A DNA stretch of 40,250 nucleotides from an uncultured Coriobacteriia bacterium (lineage in GTDB: Bacteria; Actinomycetota; Coriobacteriia; Anaerosomatales; Anaerosomataceae). Position numbers and translations under genes: made by a program. The notes beneath the pieces were generated by a model. It ran no database searches, was not told where the DNA came from, and saw nothing but the letters and a program-made list of their open reading frames with translations. The stretch spans positions 1 to 40,250 of the forward strand of contig CAKMKD010000127.1 in the NCBI GenBank assembly GCA_927439865.1, read 5' to 3'. Every line of letters starts with the position of its first letter. The stretch's first letter is position 1. This document shows positions 28,016 through 37,470 of this stretch, one piece after another.

Positions 28016-29359
28016 ATGGCGAAGCCGCGGACCGAATGGCGCTGCCAGCAGTGCGGCTACGCCGCTCCTAAGTGGCTCGGCCGGTGTCCCGACTGCGGAG
28101 AGTATGGCACCTTCGTTGAGGAGGTCTTCTCTCCGATGGGTTCCGCTGCTCTTACCGGGGTTGCGCGCAAACCTGTGCGCCTTGGCGATGTCGTGGCCTC
28201 GGGCGCGTCCCGCACACCCACCGGGCTTGCCGAGTTCGATCGCGTTCTCGGCGGCGGCCTTGTACGTGGTTCACTCGTCTTGCTCGCTGGCGAACCGGGC
28301 ATCGGCAAGTCGACTCTGCTGCTCCAGGCGGCCGCGTCGCTGAGCACGAGCGGGCATTCGGTGTTGTACGCGTGCGGAGAAGAGTCCGCTGAGCAAGTGA
28401 AACTCCGTGCCGAGCGAATCGGCGCTGCGGATGCGATCATGCTGCTGCCTGAGGTCGATGCGGCGGTCATCGAGGCCACGGCGCTTGCCGAGCGGCCCGA
28501 TGTTCTCGTCATCGATTCGATTCAGACGATGGTCGAGCCCTCGCTTGACGGGGTCGCTGGCAGCGTCGGACAGGTCCGGGCATGCGCAGCACGTCTCATG
28601 CGCCTCGCGAAGGGCGAGGGGATGACCGTCCTCGTCGTCGGCCACGTGACCAAGGAAGGCACCGTCGCCGGTCCGCGTGTGTTGGAGCACACGGTCGACG
28701 CCGTGCTGTCCTTCGAAGGTGACCGCGACCATGTCTTCAGAATCGTGCGGGCCACAAAAAACCGCTTCGGCTCGGTAAGTGAGATCGGCGTCTTCGAGAT
28801 GGCCGAGGATGGCCTGGCCGGAGTCTCGAACCCCTCGGCGGTGCTCCTGGCCGATCGAGCGACCGACGTGCCGGGCTCATGCGTTCTGGCAACGGTAGAG
28901 GGCACACGACCGCTGCTCGTCGAGGTCCAGGCGCTCGTCACTCCCACATATCTGCAGATGCCGCGGCGCCTTGCAGTCGGTGTGGACACGGCGCGCGTCT
29001 TGCAGGCGCTCGCGGTGCTTGAGCGCCGTGCGGGACTCGCGTTCGGCCAACACGATGTGTATGTCTCTGTCGCAGGGGGCGTCAAGATCACGGAGCCCGC
29101 TGTGGACCTGGCTCTCGCGCTGGCCCTGTCCTCGGCGCGTCTGGACAAGGCGTTACCGGGTGGCACCGTGGCCTTCGGCGAGATCGGCCTCACTGGCGAA
29201 CTCCGTAGCGTGCGCCAGACGGCTCCTCGCCTTGCCGAGGCGGCCCGAATGGGTCTCGGCCCCGTGTACATCGCTGCGCCCTCCAGAGGCGCGAAGGTTC
29301 CGGTCGGTGCCCGGTCGGTTTCCTCCGTCCGTGAACTGGCCGAGATCATCGGCGCGTAG
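28016..29359 (+). CDS. radA: DNA repair protein RadA
   Basis: Zn finger 'CQQCGYAAPKWLGRCPDCGEYGTF', 'GEPGIGKSTLLLQAA', 'KNRFGSVSEIGVFEM'. Confidence 0.98.
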   Translation: MAKPRTEWRCQQCGYAAPKWLGRCPDCGEYGTFVEEVFSPMGSAALTGVARKPVRLGDVVASGASRTPTGLAEFDRVLGGGLVRGSLVLLAGEPGIGKSTLLLQAAASLSTSGHSVLYACGEESAEQVKLRAERIGAADAIMLLPEVDAAVIEATALAERPDVLVIDSIQTMVEPSLDGVAGSVGQVRACAARLMRLAKGEGMTVLVVGHVTKEGTVAGPRVLEHTVDAVLSFEGDRDHVFRIVRATKNRFGSVSEIGVFEMAEDGLAGVSNPSAVLLADRATDVPGSCVLATVEGTRPLLVEVQALVTPTYLQMPRRLAVGVDTARVLQALAVLERRAGLAFGQHDVYVSVAGGVKITEPAVDLALALALSSARLDKALPGGTVAFGEIGLTGELRSVRQTAPRLAEAARMGLGPVYIAAPSRGAKVPVGARSVSSVRELAEIIGA

Positions 29360-29441
29360 CACCAGGTAGCAGGCGGCGGTGCGTCGTGGCACAATCGGGG
29401 AGCGGTCTGTACCAGCACAGCAGTGTCTCGAGGGGATGCCG

Positions 29442-30506
29442 ATGGAAGCCAAGTTCGTTGACCCCACCCTCGAGTCCCTCTCGGCGGTTGCGCCGGGAAC
29501 GATTCTTCGCGAGGGACTCGAGCACATCATCTCGGCTCGCACCGGGGCGCTGATCGTCATCGGAGACGAGGCAGGCGTCCGTGAGATCAGTAACGGTGGC
29601 TTCATCGTGAACGTCCCGTATACGCCTCAGCGGCTCTTCGAACTCGCCAAGATGGATGGCGCCATCATCCTGGGCGAAGGTGCGAGTCGCATTCTCAAGG
29701 CGAACGTGCACCTGGTGCCCGACTCGTTGCTGCCCACCGCCGAGACCGGCATGCGCCATCGAACCGCCGAGCGGGTCAGCCGGCAGACGTCCGCCCTGGT
29801 GATCTCCATCTCACAACGTCGCGACGTCGTCAGCCTCTACCGTGGCGGCTCCAAGCTTATCCTCCAGGATATCGAGGTCGTTCTCGCGAAGGCGAACCAG
29901 GCACTCCAGACGCTGCAGCGGTACAGGAGCAGCCTCGACGAGCAGGCGGCTCGACTCACGATGCTCGAGTTCGAGGGCGTCGCCACCCTGGTCGAGGTCG
30001 CCACCGTCGTTCGACGCTCGGAGCTGGTTCTTCGGGTGGCGCGCGATGTGGGGCGTCTGGTCGTCGAGCTTGGCTCCGATGGTCGACTCGTACGGATGCA
30101 GGCCGAGGAGCTCGTTGCCGGGGTAGAGGACGACTACGTGATGCTGCTCCGCGACTACCTCAAGGAAGGCAACGCTCGCAAGGGCGCGACGGTTCGGAAT
30201 CGTATAGCGTCACTCACGCCCGAGCAGCTCCTGGATACCTCGCTCATCGCACAGACCCTTGGCTACTCGGCGTCGGTAGAGACGACCGAGCTCCATGTTG
30301 AGCCTGCGGGATTCCGCATGCTGCGGCACATCCCCATGCTTCCGGGCACTGTGATCAATCGCCTGGTGGAGCGCTTTGGGACACTCAAGACGCTGCTTGA
30401 GGCGTCGGAGACCCAGCTCGACGATGTCGACGGGGTCGGCAGCAGGCGTGCCCGCGCTATCCGAGAGGGGCTACGCCGGATGAGGGAGCACGCGGCCGTC
30501 GTCTAG
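29442..30506 (+). CDS. disA: DNA integrity scanning diadenylate cyclase DisA
   Basis: 'GALIVIGDEAGV...FELAKMDGAIILGEGASRILKANVHLVPD', 'ETGMRHRTAERVSRQTSALVISISQRRDVVSLY', C-terminal HhH. Start ATG 29442 by RBS spacing. Confidence 0.97.
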   Translation: MEAKFVDPTLESLSAVAPGTILREGLEHIISARTGALIVIGDEAGVREISNGGFIVNVPYTPQRLFELAKMDGAIILGEGASRILKANVHLVPDSLLPTAETGMRHRTAERVSRQTSALVISISQRRDVVSLYRGGSKLILQDIEVVLAKANQALQTLQRYRSSLDEQAARLTMLEFEGVATLVEVATVVRRSELVLRVARDVGRLVVELGSDGRLVRMQAEELVAGVEDDYVMLLRDYLKEGNARKGATVRNRIASLTPEQLLDTSLIAQTLGYSASVETTELHVEPAGFRMLRHIPMLPGTVINRLVERFGTLKTLLEASETQLDDVDGVGSRRARAIREGLRRMREHAAVV

Positions 30507-30633
30507 GGGCCGTATGATAGAATCCGCCCGAGGTGCCCATCACGGCGCACTCCCGGGCAACGATCCGGTCGCCTACTACTTGAGGAGGTGAAGGCGCTCA
30601 GGCGGAACATCCGTCCCCACGGCGTCGAACACC

Positions 30634-31683
30634 ATGATGGTTCAGCTTGCACGTATGGTGCTGCTGACAGCTGGTGCGCTCGGGGGTTTCGCGGTTTCCC
30701 GACTTGCCGACTGGACCCACCAGACAGGCCTCTCGCCCGAACTCGTCATCTTCGTCTTCATTATTCTCGGGGCCTCGATGGGATATCTTCTCGGCGGCAT
30801 CATCGGTCGCGAACTCACGGAACAGTACCTGCGCATCGAACGTCAGATTCACGATTTCGACACGACCGACCTGCTCCTTGGAGCTTTCGGCCTCGTCGTC
30901 GGTCTCGTCATCGCATTCCTCATCTCCAATCCGCTCAGGCTGCTGCAGCCCACGTGGCTGGGGTTCCTGGCGATCGTTCTTGTGTACGGGCTCGTCGGCT
31001 ACGGCAGCACCCAGCTGTTCATGACGAAGCGAGGCGACGTGCAGCGCCGATTCGGCGGACCGCTCGCGAAGTCGGTCGCCGAGGAGCCGTCAGCGGTGAA
31101 GTTCCTCGATACAAGTGCGGTCATCGACGGTCGCTTCCAGGAGTTGGTGGAGGCTGGGATACTCGAGGGTCGACTTGCCGTGCCGAGGTTCGTCCTGGTC
31201 GAGCTGCAGACGCTCGCCGACTCGGCCGATGATCTTCGACGCGCACGAGGCCGACGCGGGCTTGACCTACTGACGACGCTCTCGGTCGGGACGAACGCCG
31301 TGCAGGTGTTCGAAGCCGACTTTCCCGAGATCCCAACCGTCGACGCGAAGCTCGTCAGGCTCGCCGGCACCAGCGGCGGCGCGATCGTGACGGTCGACCA
31401 TAACCTGACCCAGGTGGCCCGGGTCGAGGGCGTGCGCGTCGTGAACATCAACGAGATCGCCTCGGCGGTACGACCGCTCTTCATCCCCGGTGATGCGTTC
31501 CGAACCCTCGTCGTCAAGGCGGGCAAGGAGCCGGGCCAGGGAGTCGGATACCTCGAGGACGGCACGATGGTCGTGATTGCGGACGGCAAGAGCGCGGTCG
31601 GATCTGAGAGCATGGTCGAGGTCACCTCGGTCCTGCAGACATCAGCCGGGCGCATGATCTTCGCGAAGTTGGCGGGCTCGTGA
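30634..31683 (+). CDS. PIN/TRAM-domain integral membrane protein (YacL-like)
   Basis: N-terminal TM region, 'KFLDTSAVIDGRFQELVEAGILEGRLAVPRFVLVELQTLADSADDLRRARGRRGLDLL', C-terminal TRAM. Confidence 0.95.
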   Translation: MMVQLARMVLLTAGALGGFAVSRLADWTHQTGLSPELVIFVFIILGASMGYLLGGIIGRELTEQYLRIERQIHDFDTTDLLLGAFGLVVGLVIAFLISNPLRLLQPTWLGFLAIVLVYGLVGYGSTQLFMTKRGDVQRRFGGPLAKSVAEEPSAVKFLDTSAVIDGRFQELVEAGILEGRLAVPRFVLVELQTLADSADDLRRARGRRGLDLLTTLSVGTNAVQVFEADFPEIPTVDAKLVRLAGTSGGAIVTVDHNLTQVARVEGVRVVNINEIASAVRPLFIPGDAFRTLVVKAGKEPGQGVGYLEDGTMVVIADGKSAVGSESMVEVTSVLQTSAGRMIFAKLAGS

Positions 31684-32375
31684 GCACTGCCGCAATCATA
31701 GTCGCGGGTGGCGTCGGCGCGCGCTTCGGGCGTTCGGGAGGCAAACAGCTTGCCGCGGTCGTCGGTATCCCGGTGCTGGCGCACACGCTCGCGGCGTTCG
31801 AGCGGGCATCCAGCATCGACGAGGTCATCGTCGTCGTGCATCCGGAACGGGTTGGCGAGTATGCGGCTCAGGTCAGCGAATCCGAGAAGGTCTCGGGAAT
31901 CGTTGCTGGCGGAGACACGAGGCAGGCATCGGTGGCTGCGGGGCTCGAGGTGCTCTCCGACGGTGTCGATGTGGTCGTCGTGCATGACGGTGCCCGGCCC
32001 CTGGTGACGCCGGAGACCATCGACGCGTCGGTCGCCGCGCTTGATGACGCGGCCGCAGACGGAGTGGTGGTGGGCCACCCGTCGTATGACACGATCAAAC
32101 GTGTGAACGCGGATGGCGCAGTTGTCGGCACCGAAGATCGCTCGGCGCTCTGGGTCGCTCAGACGCCACAGGTCTTCCGCGCTGCGCGGTTGCGAGCAGC
32201 GTACGCGTCTGCCTGGCAGGCCGGGTTTCTCGGCACGGATGACGCGTCGCTCGTCGAACGCGATGGTGGACGCATCGTGATGCTGCTCGGGCCGAGAGAG
32301 AACCTGAAGGTCACGGTGCCCGAGGACCTGCTCGTCGTCGAGCGAATCCTGCAGTCGAGATCGGAGAGGACATGA
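31680..32375 (+). CDS. ispD: 2-C-methyl-D-erythritol 4-phosphate cytidylyltransferase
   Basis: 'AAIIVAGGVGARFGRSGGKQLAAVVGIPVLAHTLAAFE', 'VVVHDGARPLVTPETID'. GTGA overlap with the previous gene. Confidence 0.97.
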   Translation: MSTAAIIVAGGVGARFGRSGGKQLAAVVGIPVLAHTLAAFERASSIDEVIVVVHPERVGEYAAQVSESEKVSGIVAGGDTRQASVAAGLEVLSDGVDVVVVHDGARPLVTPETIDASVAALDDAAADGVVVGHPSYDTIKRVNADGAVVGTEDRSALWVAQTPQVFRAARLRAAYASAWQAGFLGTDDASLVERDGGRIVMLLGPRENLKVTVPEDLLVVERILQSRSERT

Positions 32376-32860
32376 GCGATCCGAGAATCGGCATCGGGTA
32401 CGATGTGCACGCGTTCCAGGCTGGTCGCCGGCTCGTGTTGGGCGGTGTCGAAGTCCCGTCGGAGCGTGGATTGCTCGGCCATTCCGATGCCGATGTGCTC
32501 GTGCACGCGGTGATGGACGCCATCGTCGGCGCGATGCGCGAGGGCGATATCGGGCGGCTCTTTCCCGATGACGATCCCGAGTTCAGCGGCATCAGCAGTA
32601 TCGAGCTGCTCAGGCGCGTCGCGGAATTGTGCCATTCTCGCGGGTTCCGCATCATCGACCTCGATAGTACGCTCGTCCTGCAGTCCCCCAAGGTGGCGCA
32701 GTACCGCGAGGACATGCGAGAGAACATAGCCCGTGCGCTCGGCTTGCCGGTGAACGCGGTCGGCGTCAAGGCGACGACTACTGAAGGCCTCGGCTTCGTC
32801 GGGCGTGAAGAGGGGGCGGCCGCGTATGCGGTCGCGTTGCTCGAGCGAACCTGGGCGTAG
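32372..32860 (+). CDS. ispF: 2-C-methyl-D-erythritol 2,4-cyclodiphosphate synthase
   Basis: 'RIGIGYDVHAFQAGRRLVLGGVEVPSERGLLGHSDADVLVHAVMDAIVGA', 'GVKATTTEGLGFVGREEGAAAYAVAL'. Confidence 0.98.
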   Translation: MSDPRIGIGYDVHAFQAGRRLVLGGVEVPSERGLLGHSDADVLVHAVMDAIVGAMREGDIGRLFPDDDPEFSGISSIELLRRVAELCHSRGFRIIDLDSTLVLQSPKVAQYREDMRENIARALGLPVNAVGVKATTTEGLGFVGREEGAAAYAVALLERTWA

Positions 32861-32973
32861 GTGGGTGTCCTCGTGTCTGACATCGTGTATGCACGTTGCA
32901 CTGGCGGCCTGGGGAAGAGATAGTATGCGGGCTCTGTGATGTTCGTCAGCTGTGTTGAGGAGGCCGAGAAGTA

Positions 32974-33675
32974 GTGTTCGCCCGTATGCGTGCGGACATA
33001 GCCGTCATCAAGGATCGCGACCCCGCGTGCACGTCGACGTTCTCGGCGCTCACGAACTACCCGGGGTTCTGGGCCGTGTGGTGGCACAGGATCACCCATC
33101 GGCTCCACGGAGCCGGCAGGGTGTGGCTCGCGCGAGCGATCAGCCAGTCGGTCCGGCGTCGAACGGGCATCGAGATTCACCCGGGCGCCACCATCGGCCC
33201 CGACTTCTTCATCGACCACGGAATGGGCGTGGTGATCGGCGAGACGACCGTCATCGGGCGCTGCGTGACGATCTACCAGGGCGTCACCCTCGGCGGTACA
33301 GGCAAGGAGCGCGGCAAACGTCACCCCACCATCGAGGACAACGTGGTCATCGGCGTCGGGGCCACGATACTCGGCAACATCGTGATCGGCCACGGGTCGA
33401 AGGTGGGCGCGGGAGCTGTCGTTGTGACGGCAGTGCCGGCTACCTGCACCGTTGTCGGCATTCCCGGTCGCGTCGTGGTCCGCGAGGGCCAGCGCGTGGA
33501 GACGGTCGATCTGCATCACGAGGAGCTCCCGGACCCCGTGGTGGAGATGTTCCACACCCTGCAGCACCGCATCGACCGGCTTGAACACCGGCTGTCGCGG
33601 CATGAGGACTCGGCACAAGAGGATGGCACTGAGACGGTCCCGCATCTGGCGGGCGACGCAGAACCGAAAGGGTGA
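32974..33675 (+). CDS. cysE: Serine O-acetyltransferase
   Basis: 'DPACTSTFSALTNYPGFWAVWWHRITHRL', hexapeptide repeats 'IEIHPGATIGPDFFIDHGMGVVIGETTVIGRCVTIYQGVTLGGTGKERGKRHPTIEDNVVIGVGATILGNI'. Confidence 0.96.
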   Translation: MFARMRADIAVIKDRDPACTSTFSALTNYPGFWAVWWHRITHRLHGAGRVWLARAISQSVRRRTGIEIHPGATIGPDFFIDHGMGVVIGETTVIGRCVTIYQGVTLGGTGKERGKRHPTIEDNVVIGVGATILGNIVIGHGSKVGAGAVVVTAVPATCTVVGIPGRVVVREGQRVETVDLHHEELPDPVVEMFHTLQHRIDRLEHRLSRHEDSAQEDGTETVPHLAGDAEPKG

Positions 33676-33679
33676 CCGC

Positions 33680-35191
33680 ATGGCAATTCGCGTCTACAAC
33701 ACCATGACGCGCACGAAAGAGGCATTCGTACCCCGCGATCCGGAGAAGGTCGCGATGTACGTGTGCGGTCCCACGGTCTACAACCACATCCACATAGGGA
33801 ACGCCCGGACCTTCCTCACATTCGATATCATCCGCCGCTATCTCACGTGGCGGGGGTATGACGTGACCTTTGTGCAGAACATTACCGACGTCGATGACAA
33901 GATCATCAACCGCGCCGCCGAGCAGGGCATCCCGGCGATCGAGCTTGCCGAGACGTTCACCGCTGCGTTTCGCTCGGCGATGGCGGAACTCGGTATCGAG
34001 AAGCCGTCGAGGCAGCCGATGGCAACGCAGACCATCCCGCAGATGATTGGCATGGTCGAGCGCCTCATTGCGACCGGTCACGCGTACGAGGTCGACGGCG
34101 ACGTGTACTTCTCGGTGCGGTCATTCCCCGGCTACGGCAAGCTTTCCGGCCGCGACATCGATGACCTTGAGTCGGGATCCCGGGTGGAGGTCGACACGCG
34201 AAAGAACGATCCGCTCGACTTTGCCCTCTGGAAGACCGCGAAGCCTGGTGAGCCCCGTTGGCCGAGTCCGTGGGGCGAGGGACGTCCGGGGTGGCACCTC
34301 GAATGCTCCGTGATGTCCGAGGAGGAACTCGGCCTGCCGTTCGATATCCACGGCGGCGCGAGCGACCTGATCTTCCCACATCACGAGAATGAGCTTGCGC
34401 AGTCCGAGGCGGCCACCGGCGAAACGTTCGTGAAGTACTGGCTGCACGGAGGCCTTCTGCAGGTGAACGCCGAGAAGATGAGCAAGTCGCTCGGCAACTT
34501 CATGCTTCTCAAAGATGTGCTGGCCGTGTACCCCACGCCTGTGGTGCGCCTGTTCATGATGCAGACGCACTATCGCAGCCCCCTTGAGTTCTCGACGGAC
34601 CGCCTCGACGAGGCCCGGACTGCGTATGAGCGCGTGGCGGGGCCGCTTCGCGATCTTGAGATCGCCAAACGCAGCCGCGCTCGCGAGCGGGTTGCAGGCG
34701 ATGACGGCACCGGAGTCTGGGTCACCCGGCTCACGAAGGCCATCGCGGATTGTCGGGCCAGGTTCACCGAGGACATGGACGACGATTTCAACACCGCGGG
34801 CGCACTTGCCGCCGTCTTTGGGCTGGTTCGCGAGATGAATGCGTTCATCTGGGAGGGACCGGGTATCGGGGCCCATGGCGAGAATCTGCCGCTGCTTGAG
34901 CGGGCTGCCGCCGGCATCAAGGAGCCGCTTGCGGTCCTCGGCATCGAAATCGACGCCCATCCCGTCAGGGTTGCCGAGTACCCCGAAGAAGTCATGCAGC
35001 TCGCCGCCGACTATGCGGGCTACGCTGGCAGCGATAGCTCCGAAGCCGTTGATGCACTACGCAAGGCGCGCGACGTGGCGAGAAGCGAGCGCAACTGGTC
35101 GGTTGCCGACGGCATGCGCGACCGGCTACAGGAGCTTGGATTCGTCGTCGAGGACAAGCCTGACGGCACACACATCACATACGGGAGGTAG
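33680..35191 (+). CDS. cysS: Cysteine--tRNA ligase
   Basis: MAIRVYNTMTRTKEAFVPRDPEKVAMYVCGPTVYNHIHIGNARTFLTFDIIRRYL; 'WHLECSVMSEEELGLPFDIHGGASDLIFPHHENELAQSEA'; 'KMSKSLGNF'. Track start 33452 is too far upstream. Confidence 0.98.
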   Translation: MAIRVYNTMTRTKEAFVPRDPEKVAMYVCGPTVYNHIHIGNARTFLTFDIIRRYLTWRGYDVTFVQNITDVDDKIINRAAEQGIPAIELAETFTAAFRSAMAELGIEKPSRQPMATQTIPQMIGMVERLIATGHAYEVDGDVYFSVRSFPGYGKLSGRDIDDLESGSRVEVDTRKNDPLDFALWKTAKPGEPRWPSPWGEGRPGWHLECSVMSEEELGLPFDIHGGASDLIFPHHENELAQSEAATGETFVKYWLHGGLLQVNAEKMSKSLGNFMLLKDVLAVYPTPVVRLFMMQTHYRSPLEFSTDRLDEARTAYERVAGPLRDLEIAKRSRARERVAGDDGTGVWVTRLTKAIADCRARFTEDMDDDFNTAGALAAVFGLVREMNAFIWEGPGIGAHGENLPLLERAAAGIKEPLAVLGIEIDAHPVRVAEYPEEVMQLAADYAGYAGSDSSEAVDALRKARDVARSERNWSVADGMRDRLQELGFVVEDKPDGTHITYGR

Positions 35192-35194
35192 CGG

Positions 35195-35932
35195 GTGTCC
35201 GCGATCATAGAGGGCAGGAATGCGGTAGCCGAGGCGCTCCGTGCAGGGCAAGCCATCACGCAGCTCAGAGTGGCGAAGGGTATGCGCTCAGATCCGCTCG
35301 TCGACGAGATTCTCGTCCTGGCGAGGGACGCAGGCGCAAGCATCACCTATGTCGATCGGGCCGAGCTCGACAGCGACAGTGAACGCGGCAGGCATCAGGG
35401 AATCGTCGCGTACGCCTCCGAGTTCCACTACACGCCGCTTAACGTGGTGCTGTCCAGGGCCGCCGAGAAGGAGCGCAGTCTCGTGGTCGTGCTCGACCAT
35501 GTCACCGATCCCGGCAACTTTGGGGCGGCTGTGCGCTCGGCAGAAGTAGCTGGCGCGGACGGCCTGATCGTGGCCGACCGTCGCTCGGCGCCGGTCACCG
35601 CGGTCGTGCACAAGGCAGCAGCAGGTGCGACCTCGCACCTGCCCATCGTCAAGGTGACCAATCTAGTGCAGACGCTCGGCCTGCTCAAGGACGCTGGCTT
35701 CTGGATCGCGGGTGCCGATGAGCGCGGTCGCGACTCGCTGTGGAAGGCGCCGCTCGATGGCAAGCTCGCGCTCGTGCTTGGCTCGGAGGGCTCCGGGCTC
35801 TCGCGACTTGTTGCCGAGAACTGCGACTTCCTGGTGCGAATCCCTGTCGCCGGCAAAGTCACTTCGCTCAACGTGGCCCAGGCGGCGACGCTCCTGGCCT
35901 TCGAGTGGATGCGGCGCGGCGAGGACGTCTGA
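35195..35932 (+). CDS. rlmB: 23S rRNA (guanosine-2'-O-)-methyltransferase RlmB (TrmH family)
   Basis: 'IEGRNAVAEALRAGQ', 'DHVTDPGNFGAAVRSAEVAGADGLIVADRRSAPVTAVVHKAAAGATSHLPI', 'LGSEGSGLSRLVAENCDFLVRIPVAGKVTSLNVAQAATLLAFEW'. Confidence 0.96.
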   Translation: MSAIIEGRNAVAEALRAGQAITQLRVAKGMRSDPLVDEILVLARDAGASITYVDRAELDSDSERGRHQGIVAYASEFHYTPLNVVLSRAAEKERSLVVVLDHVTDPGNFGAAVRSAEVAGADGLIVADRRSAPVTAVVHKAAAGATSHLPIVKVTNLVQTLGLLKDAGFWIAGADERGRDSLWKAPLDGKLALVLGSEGSGLSRLVAENCDFLVRIPVAGKVTSLNVAQAATLLAFEWMRRGEDV

Positions 35933-36441
35933 TGCGCCGCCTGATCGTCGATGGTTACAACGTCTTGCACGCCGATGAGACGTACCGACGTCTCGCCGAC
36001 GATGATCTCGATGGCGCCAGAGCACGACTCGTGGAGGATGTCGCTGCGTACTGCACAGGCGAGCTTCGTGGAACGGTCGTGTTCGATGGCGGTGGCAATC
36101 CGTCCTCGGACGGATCGCCGCATCACGTTGCGGGTGTGACCGTGCTGTTCTCCCGGGGAGGGGAGAGCGCCGACTCGGTCATCGAGGGGCTGGCGCTCAG
36201 GTCGCGCGAGCGCGGGGAGCGCCTGATCATCGTCACCTCCGACGCGGCAACGCAGTGGACGGTCATGCGCGGGGAGGTCTCCCGGATGTCCTCTGCGGAG
36301 TTCGTCCGCGCCGTTCGTGAGACGAGCAGCGACTGGACCGGGCACAACCCGACCGGAGCCCGGAAGGGTGCGCTTCAGGACCGGATCGACACAAGTGTGC
36401 GAGACGTCCTTTCACGGTGGGCGCGAGGGACAGCGGACTGA
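35932..36441 (+). CDS. YacP-like NYN-domain protein
   Basis: 'RLIVDGYNVLHADETYRRLADDDLDGARARLVEDVAAYC', 'VVFDGGGNPSS', 'VLFSRGGESADSVIEGLA', 'IIVTSDAATQWTV'. TGATG overlap with rlmB. Confidence 0.93.
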   Translation: MRRLIVDGYNVLHADETYRRLADDDLDGARARLVEDVAAYCTGELRGTVVFDGGGNPSSDGSPHHVAGVTVLFSRGGESADSVIEGLALRSRERGERLIIVTSDAATQWTVMRGEVSRMSSAEFVRAVRETSSDWTGHNPTGARKGALQDRIDTSVRDVLSRWARGTAD

Positions 36442-36509
36442 GAACGCTGAACGCAGATTAACTGCAGCACGACTCGCTTATCAGGCTTCTTCAGGGTGGG
36501 TCTGTGGCG

Positions 36510-36537
36510 TTGACACGGCGTTGTCGGATGCTATCTT
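36510..36537 (+). promoter_or_regulatory. Sigma70-type promoter upstream of sigH
   Basis: TTGACA (36510-36515), 16 nt, TATCTT (36532-36537), with extended TGc before the -10. Confidence 0.6.
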
Positions 36538-36630
36538 CGTCATGGGGCAAGCAAGTGCGGGGATTCACAAGAGCGTTCATAGAGCGCCATTCCTCTCCTC
36601 TATTCTGGGGGAAAGCGGGAGGGAAACCAC

Positions 36631-37281
36631 ATGCAAAGCCAGGCAGAAGCTCAGCGACGTAGACTCGGACATCCCGAGAACGAACTGGCGCTAATCAGTG
36701 CGGCACAAGCTGGGGATGAGCAGGCAAGCGCCGTGCTCGTTCATCGGTATCGAGGCTTCGTGCGATGCAAGGCGCGGTCGTACTTCCTCGCGGGCGCCGA
36801 TCGTGACGACGTGATCCAGGAAGGCATGATCGGTCTGTTCAAGGCCATTCGTGACTATGATCCCGGCCGTCAGGCGAGCTTCCGTTCCTTCGCTGAGCTG
36901 TGCATCACGCGGCAGCTCATCACGGCCATCAAGTCCGCCACCCGGCAGAAGCACTCGCCGCTCAACACGTACGTGTCGCTGAGCCGGTCAACGTCTATCG
37001 AGGAAGAAGGCGACCGCGTCCTCGCCGACATCCTCGCTGCCAAGGAAGTCTGTGACCCCGCCGAGATCGTGATCTCGGCCTGGGAGACCGCCAACATCAA
37101 GCAGGGCTTCATGCAGGTGCTCTCGCCATTCGAGTCTGAGGTACTGCGGCTCTACGTTGACGGCAAGTCCTACCAGGAAGTCGCGGTGCTGCTCGACCGT
37201 CACGTCAAGGCCATCGACAATGCGCTCCAGCGTATCAAGCGCAAGGTCGAGTTCCAGATTGAGCGCTGCAGAGCCTGCTAG
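36631..37281 (+). CDS. sigH: RNA polymerase sigma factor SigH (sigma-30 type)
   Basis: 'NELALISAAQAGDEQASAVLVHRYRGFVRCKARSYFLAGADRDDVIQEGMIGLFKAIRDYDPGRQASFRSFAELCITRQLITAIKSATRQKHSPLNTYVSL', C-terminal HTH. GGGAGGG precedes ATG. Confidence 0.96.
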   Translation: MQSQAEAQRRRLGHPENELALISAAQAGDEQASAVLVHRYRGFVRCKARSYFLAGADRDDVIQEGMIGLFKAIRDYDPGRQASFRSFAELCITRQLITAIKSATRQKHSPLNTYVSLSRSTSIEEEGDRVLADILAAKEVCDPAEIVISAWETANIKQGFMQVLSPFESEVLRLYVDGKSYQEVAVLLDRHVKAIDNALQRIKRKVEFQIERCRAC

Positions 37282-37334
37282 GCACATCCACTGTTGGCGG
37301 CAGCCGCGCCTCAAGCTTACAATGGGCGAGTTTC

Positions 37335-37409
37335 GCCGACGTAGCTCAACGGTAGAGCAATCGCCTTGTAAGCGATAGGTTGTGGGTTCGATTCCCTCCG
37401 TCGGCTCCA
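37335..37409 (+). tRNA. tRNA-Thr (anticodon TGT), CCA encoded
   Basis: Acceptor gccgacg/cgtcggc, D-arm gctc/gagc, anticodon arm atcgc-ctTGTaa-gcgat, TTCGATT T-loop, CCA encoded. Confidence 0.95.
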
Positions 37410-37419
37410 CTATAAGAAT

Positions 37420-37450
37420 GTAGGCCCGGACCGCTCAGGTCCGGGCCTAC
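37420..37450. terminator. Terminator-like hairpin after tRNA-Thr, between convergent units
   Basis: gtaggcccggacc-gctca-ggtccgggcctac, 13-bp perfect stem. Confidence 0.75.
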
Positions 37451-37470
37451 TCATACGCGTTCGGCCCTGC

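Noticed and set aside
30507-30633. Possible ydaO-type c-di-AMP riboswitch after disA
   Set aside because: No recognisable conserved core motifs of that class.
30588-31232. 214-aa ORF starting at GTG 30588
   Set aside because: Out of frame with the PIN/TRAM protein, Arg/His-rich shadow translation; only its unusual SD-like context was kept as a finding.
32311-33681. 456-aa minus-strand ORF
   Set aside because: Antisense to ispF and cysE, both confidently identified.
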